From Azoarcus sp. (lineage in GTDB: Bacteria > Pseudomonadota > Gammaproteobacteria > Burkholderiales > Rhodocyclaceae), in assembly GCA_023230755.1 (NCBI GenBank), contig JALNWS010000128.1, positions 1-12,488 of the forward strand: 12,488 nt of DNA, read 5' to 3'. Positions 7,128 through 12,488 of this stretch are shown here, piece after piece. Every line of letters starts with the position of its first letter. The first letter of the stretch is position 1. The translations under genes were made by a program, and so were the position numbers. The notes beneath the pieces were generated by a model that saw only the letters and a program-made list of their open reading frames with translations, made no database searches and was not told the DNA's origin.

Positions 7128-8173
7128 GTCCGGGCTCCTTTCACTGCGCGTGCGTAGCGCATCAGCATGTCTTCAAGAAAAAGGCGAAGGTTCAGCGGGT
7201 GCGTGGCGACACGACGAATCTGGGCAATCTCATTGTAACAGCTGCTCGCAGCCGCCACGCTCATGCGGGAAGCAAGCAAGGACAGCACGTTTTCCTGAGC
7301 GGGAAAGAAACGCACCTGCCCGCCCAGACGCAGGCTGACGATATCAGCGACCCACCGTTGCATCCATTCCACCAGCGTACTCAACCCGAACCCGGCCGCC
7401 AGTGCCTCCTTCGATTTCAGCCAGACTTCCCACTGTCCCGCCAGCCTGAGCGCATCCGGCTCACCCGCCAGGTCGCGCACGAAGCGCGCCATCAGGGCCA
7501 CACCACCCTGGTCCGCCAAGCGGCTTGCGGCCAGCGGCATGCCGCCGGCCAACGCGAGCAGACCTTCCATTTCCTGGCGTTCGCCGGCTAACCAGGCTGC
7601 ACGCTGGGCAGCATCGGGGCGCGGAAAATTCCACTGTTGGCAGCGGCTGCGAATCGTCGGCAGCAGCTTGCGTGGCGCCGAGGATACAAGCAAAAAACTG
7701 CAGCCCTCAGGTGGCTCCTCCAGCAGCTTGAGCAAGGCGTTCGCGGTGAAGGTATTCATCGCCTCTGCCGGATCAAGGACAACCACACGCTGCGCGCTGT
7801 GATGGCCGGTGACAGCCAGTGCGGACTGCAGTTCGCGAATCTGGTCGATCACGATCTGGCTGGATTTGGCCTTGCCACCCGCCGCCTCTGCCGATGGAGC
7901 ATCCTCAGCGGCCTCGGCTTGCTCGGCCGCGGCCGCCGGCACCACGCGATAGAAATCGGGATGGTTGCCCGACACCCGCCACTGGCAGGCGTCGCAGCGA
8001 CCGCAGGCATGACCGTCCGCCAATGGCGATTCGCACAGCAGTCGGGCCGCCAGCGCTTCAGCCAGTTCGCGCTTTCCCAGGCCTGTTGCGCCGGCGAACA
8101 GCAGCGCATGAGGGAGTTTGCCGTCGAGGGCGATCAGTCTGGCCCAAGTCGCTTGTAGCCATGGCTGGATCAT
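7124..8173 (-). CDS. holB: DNA polymerase III subunit delta-prime
   Basis: Clamp-loader subunit delta', part of the complex that loads the sliding clamp during replication. The 349-residue protein has a Walker-A-like GATGLGK (about 28-34), a four-cysteine zinc module (Cys47, Cys57, Cys60, Cys63, in CESPLADGHACGRCDAC), a Walker-B-like VVLDPAEAM, a LEEPPE helix and the sensor SRC motif (176-178). Between the zinc module and residue 105 is an Ala/Glu-rich low-complexity segment (about 78-104), probably a flexible loop. The ATG start overlaps the tmk stop (ATGA); a 33-codon upstream extension is rejected as a tmk shadow. The gene is translationally coupled with tmk before it and pilZ after it. 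Confidence 0.95.
   Translation of the reverse strand: MIQPWLQATWARLIALDGKLPHALLFAGATGLGKRELAEALAARLLCESPLADGHACGRCDACQWRVSGNHPDFYRVVPAAAAEQAEAAEDAPSAEAAGGKAKSSQIVIDQIRELQSALAVTGHHSAQRVVVLDPAEAMNTFTANALLKLLEEPPEGCSFLLVSSAPRKLLPTIRSRCQQWNFPRPDAAQRAAWLAGERQEMEGLLALAGGMPLAASRLADQGGVALMARFVRDLAGEPDALRLAGQWEVWLKSKEALAAGFGLSTLVEWMQRWVADIVSLRLGGQVRFFPAQENVLSLLASRMSVAAASSCYNEIAQIRRVATHPLNLRLFLEDMLMRYARAVKGART
7133..7138 (-). promoter_or_regulatory. Ribosome binding site that sets the pilZ TTG start
   Basis: A near-consensus AAGGAG on the minus strand within the last codons of holB, at normal distance (about seven bases) from the TTG at 7127. It is the main reason for accepting the non-ATG start; coordinates may be off by one or two bases. 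Confidence 0.65.
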
Positions 8174-8802
8174 GTGAAGAAACGCTCCACGATCAGCCGT
8201 TCGATCTCTTCCCTGATCTGCGCCGGTGGACGATTGGCGTCGATCACGCAGATTCGTCCCGCGGCATCGCAAGCTCGTTGCAGATAAGCCTCACGCACCC
8301 GCACGAAAAAATCCCGCTGTTCGCGTTCGAAACGGTCGGGATCGGCGCCGGTCGAGGCCACGCGGCTTGCAGCGATCTCGGGTGGCAGGTCGAACAGCAA
8401 GGTGAGATCGGGCTGAAATCCGGGATGTACCCAGTTTTCCAGCACCGAGAACTTCTCTGCAGCCAATCCCCGCCCCCCAACCTGGTAGGCATAGGTCGCG
8501 TCGGAGAAACGGTCGCACACCACCCACTCGCCTCGCACCAGCGCTGGTTCGATGCGCGCTGCAAGATGTTCGCGACGTGCGGCGAACATCAGCATGGCTT
8601 CGGTCTCAAGGTGCATCGACTCATGCAGCAGGAGTTCGCGCAGTGACTCGCCGAGGCGGGTACCGCCGGGCTCGCGCGACTGCTCGACAACGAGCCCGCG
8701 CGCCACGAGCATCGAAACCACCGCTGCGATCTGGCTGCTCTTGCCTGCTCCGTCAATCCCCTCGAAGGTAATGAAACGGCCTTTTTGCACTCCTGCTTCC
8801 AA
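8170..8802 (-). CDS. tmk: Thymidylate kinase
   Basis: Phosphorylates dTMP to dTDP, an essential step in dTTP supply. The 210-residue protein shows the P-loop FEGIDGAGKSS (about 13-23), REPGGT (43-48), the DRF motif in CDRFSDATYAYQ (97 onward) and an arginine-containing lid region. The start is taken as TTG because a strong GAGGAG (8811-8816, overlapping the mltG stop codon) lies seven bases upstream. A GTG four codons later (residue 5) is possible, but its AGGA is directly adjacent, which is too close for a good ribosome site. The gap to mltG is 11 bp; the end overlaps holB by four bases. Confidence 0.95.
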   Translation of the reverse strand: MEAGVQKGRFITFEGIDGAGKSSQIAAVVSMLVARGLVVEQSREPGGTRLGESLRELLLHESMHLETEAMLMFAARREHLAARIEPALVRGEWVVCDRFSDATYAYQVGGRGLAAEKFSVLENWVHPGFQPDLTLLFDLPPEIAASRVASTGADPDRFEREQRDFFVRVREAYLQRACDAAGRICVIDANRPPAQIREEIERLIVERFFT

Positions 8803-8810
8803 CAGACTGC

Positions 8811-8816
8811 TCCTCA
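8811..8816 (-). promoter_or_regulatory. Ribosome binding site that sets the tmk TTG start
   Basis: GAGGAG on the minus strand, seven bases before the TTG at 8802. Its first three bases fall within the mltG stop codon region, so ribosomes finishing mltG could restart directly on tmk. It favours TTG over the alternative GTG at residue 5. Confidence 0.7.
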
Positions 8817-9803
8817 GCGCTGGTATCGATCAACCGCGCGATTATGTTCATTGAGGTTACGCGAGAATTCACTGCTGCCATCGCCGCGCGCGACAAAGTA
8901 CAGGTAGTCCGTTTGCTGTGGATTGACTGCAGCCATCAGGGAGTCGCGGCCGGGCATCGCAATCGGTGTGGGCGGGAGGCCCACACGGGTATAGGTATTC
9001 CACGGATGGTCGGTATCCAGATGGCGGCGGCGAAGCCGCCCATCGAAACCCTCCCCGAGTCCGTAGATCACCGTGGGGTCGGTCTGCAGACGCATGCCGA
9101 TGCGCAAGCGGTTGATGAACACCGACCCCACCATGCTGCGATCCTCCGCGCGGCCGGTCTCCTTTTCGATGATCGAGGCCAGAATGAGCGCCTCATAGGG
9201 CGAGCGCAAGGGCGACGACGCGTCGCGGGCGGCCCACGCTTCGTCCAGATGCTTGTGCATGGCCTGATACGCACGGGCAAGCAAGGCGAGCGCGCTCGAT
9301 TGCTTGTCGAACAGATAGGTGTCGGGGAAGAACAGCCCCTCAGGGCTCTCCTCGCTTGCGCCGATCCTGCTCAGAATTTCCACGTCGCTCAACCCCGCCG
9401 TGTCTGGCTGAAGGTTGGTATTGGATTCAAGCGCGGACCGAACCTGGCGGAAAGTCCACCCCTCCACCAGCAGGGCCTCACCCTGTGACACGTCACCGGC
9501 GGAAAGCTTCAGGATCAGCAACCAAGGGGTGATACCTTCGTGCACTTCATAGCTGCCGGCCTTGATCAGGCTCGCCTTGCCGGCCAGTCTCGCGAGCCAG
9601 TAAAGCACGGCTGGCTTCACCTCGACGCCTGCTGCAGCGATGGCACTTGCAGCCTGACGCATGTTTGAACCACGCTGGACGGTAAAATCCACGACAGGCT
9701 GCTTGAGAGGTATGACGTGATGGGCAAACCACCACGCGACCGACCCCATGATGACGGTGGCCAGCACAACAACGGCAACGAAGCTGAGGAAGAGTTTCTT
9801 CAT
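8814..9803 (-). CDS. mltG: Endolytic murein transglycosylase MltG (YceG-like)
   Basis: An inner-membrane lytic transglycosylase that cuts nascent glycan strands and is thought to set their length. The 329-residue protein has a short cytoplasmic N-terminus (MKK), one membrane helix (about residues 4-27), a LysM-like region (about 35-105) and the YceG catalytic domain. The catalytic glutamate is probably Glu213 in ASIIEKETGRAEDR, followed by the signature VFINRLRIGMRLQTDPTVIYG. The ATG start gives the membrane anchor directly; the Shine-Dalgarno sequence is poor. It is the first gene of the minus-strand run leading to tmk, holB, pilZ, tatD and the ankyrin gene, and is divergent from ygfZ. Confidence 0.95.
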   Translation of the reverse strand: MKKLFLSFVAVVVLATVIMGSVAWWFAHHVIPLKQPVVDFTVQRGSNMRQAASAIAAAGVEVKPAVLYWLARLAGKASLIKAGSYEVHEGITPWLLILKLSAGDVSQGEALLVEGWTFRQVRSALESNTNLQPDTAGLSDVEILSRIGASEESPEGLFFPDTYLFDKQSSALALLARAYQAMHKHLDEAWAARDASSPLRSPYEALILASIIEKETGRAEDRSMVGSVFINRLRIGMRLQTDPTVIYGLGEGFDGRLRRRHLDTDHPWNTYTRVGLPPTPIAMPGRDSLMAAVNPQQTDYLYFVARGDGSSEFSRNLNEHNRAVDRYQR

Positions 9804-9819
9804 CGGAAATCGGGTGACC

Positions 9820-9837
9820 TTGCCGACCGATCGGCAA
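9820..9837. repeat. Inverted repeat in the mltG leader
   Basis: TTGCCGA and TCGGCAA, perfect 7-bp arms with a four-base spacer (CCGA), ending 16 bases before the mltG start codon. It could form a leader hairpin that affects mltG translation or be a regulator site in the divergent promoter region. No T-run follows, so it is not a terminator. Confidence 0.4.
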
Positions 9838-9856
9838 TCACCAAGCTAACAGGGAA

Positions 9857-9884
9857 CTGCCGGATCGCGGCGGGGCCCTATAAT
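9857..9884 (+). promoter_or_regulatory. Predicted sigma-70 promoter of ygfZ
   Basis: A perfect -10 hexamer TATAAT lies at 9879-9884. A weak -35 candidate, CTGCCG (9857-9862, three of six consensus bases), is 16 bases upstream. Transcription would start around 9891, giving a leader of about 50 bases to the ygfZ ATG at 9944. It is the only consensus -10 box I see in an intergenic region of the window. No comparable promoter for mltG is evident on the other strand. Confidence 0.55.
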
Positions 9885-9943
9885 ACTTCATCGCCACGGC
9901 CCACGGCCTGCCCCCAAACACCCTGATACTGACCGAAAAGACC

Positions 9944-10972
9944 ATGACAACCTGGACTGACTTTCTTTCCGGCGAGGGAGCGACCCTCGACGACGACATC
10001 GTATCCTTCGGCGACGCCACCGCCGATACAGCCACCCTCGCTGCGGGCACGGTTGCAGTGCCGCTGCTCCACCTCGGACTGGTACAAAGCACCGGCCCCG
10101 ACTCAGCGCCTTTCCTGCACAACCTGTTCTCCAACGATGTAAACAAACTGGCCGCAGGCAGCGCGCAGTGGAACAGTTTCAACAGCCCAAAGGGGCGCAT
10201 GCTGGCGAGCTTTCTGCTTTGGCATGAAGACGAAGGTCACAGCCTGCTGATGTCAGCCGACATCCTGCCCGCGATGCACAAGAAGCTGTCGATGTACATC
10301 CTGCGCAGTAAGGTAAGGCTCGCCGACGTCAGCGCAGGCCGTGCCCTGATCGGCCTTGCAGGCCCCACGGTTGCAGCCACCCTCGAAGCGGCCGGACTGC
10401 CCTTCCCCACTACCGACATGCACGAAGCACTCGTGGCCGGCGTGCGGACGATCCGCCTCGGTGCCGAGGCAGCCATCGTGGTCGTGGACACCGAGGCGGC
10501 GCCGGATGCGTACCGCAAGCTGCGCTCGGCAGGTGCTGTGCCGGCCGGTACCAATGCCTGGCAACTCGCGATGGTGCGCGCAGGCCTGCCACTGGTCACG
10601 TCGGCCACTCAGGAAGAGTTTGTCGCCCAGATGCTGAATTACGACCTCATCGGCGGCATCAGCTTTCAGAAAGGCTGCTATCCGGGACAGGAAATCGTCG
10701 CCCGTACCAAGTACCTCGGCAAGCTGAAGAAGCGGATGTATCGCGTTGCGGTGGCTGCGCAGCCCGCGCCGGCAACAGGCGACGACCTCTATTCTGCTGC
10801 GTTCGGTGAGCAGTCGGCAGGCAAGCTGGTCAACGTTGCGGCGCTGGGAGGCGGTGCGTTCGAGGCTCTGGCGGTGATGCAGAACAGTTGCGTTGAAGAA
10901 GGTGACGTCCACCTCGGCAGCCCCGATGGCCCGCTACTGTCTGTCCTCGAACTTCCTTACTCCCTGTCCTGA
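9944..10972 (+). CDS. ygfZ: Folate-binding protein YgfZ (GcvT-like, Fe-S protein maturation)
   Basis: A 342-residue protein related to the aminomethyltransferase GcvT. YgfZ binds tetrahydrofolate and is needed for the activity of certain Fe-S enzymes such as the tRNA methylthiotransferase MiaB; human IBA57 is a relative. The defining motif KGCYPGQE is present with its conserved Cys245, followed by IVARTKYLGKLKKRMYR, typical of the family. The NSPKGRM segment near residue 83 is the conserved N-terminal substrate-site region. The ATG is preceded only by a weak purine stretch (GAAAAG). It starts a + strand group with the DUF4936 and NRDE genes and is divergent from mltG. Confidence 0.94.
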   Translation: MTTWTDFLSGEGATLDDDIVSFGDATADTATLAAGTVAVPLLHLGLVQSTGPDSAPFLHNLFSNDVNKLAAGSAQWNSFNSPKGRMLASFLLWHEDEGHSLLMSADILPAMHKKLSMYILRSKVRLADVSAGRALIGLAGPTVAATLEAAGLPFPTTDMHEALVAGVRTIRLGAEAAIVVVDTEAAPDAYRKLRSAGAVPAGTNAWQLAMVRAGLPLVTSATQEEFVAQMLNYDLIGGISFQKGCYPGQEIVARTKYLGKLKKRMYRVAVAAQPAPATGDDLYSAAFGEQSAGKLVNVAALGGGAFEALAVMQNSCVEEGDVHLGSPDGPLLSVLELPYSLS

Positions 10973-10993
10973 CGGTTCACAGACAAGTCGATC

Positions 10994-11302
10994 ATGTCCT
11001 CCGACAACAGCCCACTGAAGCATTACTTCATCTATTACCGTATTCGCGATGGAGCAGACATCGACGACGCCCACGCGTCGGTGCGCGCCATGCAGCTTGC
11101 GCTCGGCAAGAAGACGGGCATCGTGGGCCGACTGTTTGTCCGTGACCATGAAGAAACGACCTGGATGGAAGTCTATGAAGGCGTGTCCGGGACGATCGCC
11201 TTTGAGCTGGCGCTGCGCGAAGGCGTCGAACAACATGATCTGGAGAGCATCATCCAGCCCGGTTCGGCGCGACACATGGAGTGCTTCCTCGAGTGTGTCT
11301 GA
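10994..11302 (+). CDS. DUF4936 family protein
   Basis: A small 102-residue protein resembling the DUF4936 family, which to my knowledge is mostly betaproteobacterial and has no known function. The N-terminus (KHYFIYYRI), a central helix (DDAHASVRAMQLAL) and the strand TTWMEVYEGV suggest a compact alpha/beta fold of the ferredoxin-like, dimeric alpha-beta barrel kind; this is inference from the predicted pattern. No signal peptide or catalytic motif is evident. The C-terminus has two cysteines (MECFLECV). It begins 21 bp after ygfZ and its end overlaps the start of the NRDE gene by 10 bp, so the three are probably one transcript. Confidence 0.8.
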   Translation: MSSDNSPLKHYFIYYRIRDGADIDDAHASVRAMQLALGKKTGIVGRLFVRDHEETTWMEVYEGVSGTIAFELALREGVEQHDLESIIQPGSARHMECFLECV

Positions 11303-12084
11303 TCATCGCCGGATGGCAGGCCCATCCGGACTATCCTCTCGTGGTGGCGGCCAACCGGGATGAGTTTGTCAATCGCCCGGCGGTTCCGGCGCACTGGTGG
11401 CCGGATGCGCCGCATCTGCTCGCAGGGCGCGATCTCGAGGCTGGCGGGACCTGGCTGGGCATCAGCCGCAGCGGTCGTTTTTCCGCCCTGACCAACTTCC
11501 GCGACCCCAGCCAGCGCGCCAGCGGGCTGCCCTCACGCGGCGCCTTGGTGCGCGCAGCGCTGGAGGCCTCGTCCGGGCCCCGCGAAACGCTCGACAACAT
11601 CGCACGCAACAGTGCCGACTATGCCGGGTTCAATCTCCTGGTGAGCGACGGTGCACAGTTCGGCATTCATGAAAGCACCACCGGCACGGTGCGTCTGCTG
11701 GCGCCCGGCGTCTACGGCCTGTCGAACCACGTCCTCGACACCGAATGGCCCAAACTCAAACGTGCACGTGAGGCGTTCTCTGCTGCGCTCCACACCTTGC
11801 CGGACAGCAGGGCATTCCTGACATTGCTGCGTGACACCACGCCAGTTGCCGACGACCAACTTCCTGATACCGGTGTCAGCCTGGAGTGGGAGCGCCGCCT
11901 TTCAACGGCCTTCATCGACTCGCCGACCTACGGCACCCGATGTTCGACGCTGCTGACGGTCGATCGCAGTGGCGAAGTGCGCTTTACCGAGTGGACCTGG
12001 CTTCCCGGTGCAAGACAGCACAGCATGGTTACGCATCGCTTCGGCGTCGACGCATCGCGCGGTGAACAATCCCCGCGTCCATGA
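11293..12084 (+). CDS. NRDE family protein (TANGO2-like)
   Basis: A 263-residue protein of the NRDE family, related to human TANGO2 and predicted to adopt an Ntn-hydrolase-like fold; a molecular activity in bacteria is not established. The name motif N21-R22-D23-E24 is visible (VVAANRDEF), as are HWWPD, GGTWLGISRSGRFSALTNFR and YGTRCSTLL. The start is set at GTG 11293 rather than the upstream GTG at 11281, because family members begin Met-Cys-Leu-Ile and the Cys at position 2 is the presumed N-terminal nucleophile. GGAG (11278-11281) is 11 bases upstream. It overlaps the DUF4936 gene by 10 bp and its 3' end overlaps the convergent GNAT gene by 56 bp. Confidence 0.92.
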   Translation: MCLIIAGWQAHPDYPLVVAANRDEFVNRPAVPAHWWPDAPHLLAGRDLEAGGTWLGISRSGRFSALTNFRDPSQRASGLPSRGALVRAALEASSGPRETLDNIARNSADYAGFNLLVSDGAQFGIHESTTGTVRLLAPGVYGLSNHVLDTEWPKLKRAREAFSAALHTLPDSRAFLTLLRDTTPVADDQLPDTGVSLEWERRLSTAFIDSPTYGTRCSTLLTVDRSGEVRFTEWTWLPGARQHSMVTHRFGVDASRGEQSPRP

Positions 12085-12463
12085 AGGTGTCACCTTCAGC
12101 CACAAACCCGTGGCGACGGTAGAAGTCGATGGCACTCACCTGGGCGTTAAGCACCACCTCGCGCAGATTCCGCCGCCAGGCTTCTTCCACCAGCGCCTCC
12201 AGCACCAGGCCGCCCACGCCGCGTCCCCGCCACGCCGCATCCACCGCCATGCGTCCGATATGCCCGTCCGGCAACAATCTGCCGGTTGCAAGCACGTGGT
12301 GATCCCGGCTGAGCGCCAACGCATGACGCGACAGCGGGTCGTACTCATCCAGTTCCATCTCCATCGGCACGCCCTGCTCGACTACAAACACCCGTTCGCG
12401 CAGGGGCATCGCCCGCGGTGCGGCCTCGGCCCAGTCGAGCAGGACAAGTTCGATCTCCTTCAT
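12029..12463 (-). CDS. GNAT family N-acetyltransferase
   Basis: A 144-residue single-domain acetyltransferase. The acetyl-CoA-binding motif A is clear: IGRMAVDAAWRGRGVGG (about 69-85, with the R-G-R-G-V-G turn), followed by the helix LVLEALVEEAWRR, the strand VVLNAQ and the C-terminal DFYRRHGFVAEG. The N-terminal RERVFVVEQGVP-x-x-x-ELDEYD pattern resembles the ElaA/YjcF-like group; the substrate is unknown. The ATG has GGAG eight bases upstream. Its 3' end runs 56 bp into the convergent NRDE gene. The ATG overlaps a possible stop of a gene at the right edge (ATGA). Confidence 0.9.
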   Translation of the reverse strand: MKEIELVLLDWAEAAPRAMPLRERVFVVEQGVPMEMELDEYDPLSRHALALSRDHHVLATGRLLPDGHIGRMAVDAAWRGRGVGGLVLEALVEEAWRRNLREVVLNAQVSAIDFYRRHGFVAEGDTFMDAGIVHRAMRRRRSDA

Positions 12464-12488
12464 TCAACGATCTCCACGCGCGTGCCAG
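12460..12488 (-). CDS. Possible C-terminal end of a gene entering from the right edge
   Basis: On the minus strand one frame reads GTRVEIVE followed by TGA, and that TGA overlaps the GNAT ATG as ATGA, the same kind of junction seen at several other places in this window. Only nine codons are visible, so neither the gene's existence nor its family can be established. Another frame also ends in TGA just before the ATG, so this is tentative. Confidence 0.35.

Overview
The window is a GC-rich, densely coding stretch of a bacterial chromosome. It most resembles a betaproteobacterium of the Rhodocyclales (Azoarcus/Thauera/Aromatoleum type). This is inferred from the mltG-tmk-holB-pilZ-tatD gene order with a divergent ygfZ, the presence of a DUF4936-type gene, and the overall protein style. 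No database search was possible, so the genus is a guess. I see no rRNA, tRNA, CRISPR array, insertion sequence or phage gene.

Layout, left to right. (1) 1-3882, + strand: the 3' end of an ATP-grasp/alpha-E (DUF403) gene, overlapped by a transglutaminase-like gene, then a histone-deacetylase-superfamily gene and a DUF429 gene. The first two form a widespread but poorly characterised pair that may make or modify a peptide-like product; whether the next two belong to it is open. (2) 3916-5259, - strand: gdhA, NADP-type glutamate dehydrogenase, convergent with the DUF429 gene. (3) 5260-5343: a short intergenic region with a perfect 16-bp inverted repeat directly against the gdhA Shine-Dalgarno sequence, plus a smaller palindrome. 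(4) 5344-9803, - strand: an operon-like run read as mltG, tmk, holB, pilZ, tatD, then an exported ankyrin-repeat protein. Most junctions overlap or are only a few bases apart, and two genes start with TTG. It combines peptidoglycan synthesis termination, dTTP supply, the replication clamp loader, type IV pilus function and a TatD nuclease. (5) 9804-9943: a divergent promoter region with a consensus -10 box for ygfZ and a small inverted repeat upstream of mltG. (6) 9944-12084, + strand: ygfZ, a DUF4936 gene and an NRDE (TANGO2-like) gene. (7) 12029-12463, - strand: a GNAT acetyltransferase whose 3' end overlaps the NRDE gene by 56 bp, preceded by what may be the last codons of another gene at the right edge.

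Most of the window is ordinary housekeeping DNA. The parts most worth a second look are the ATP-grasp/alpha-E/transglutaminase cluster with its possible hydrolase and DUF429 extension, and the hairpin in front of gdhA, which looks like a two-way terminator yet leaves little room for a gdhA promoter.
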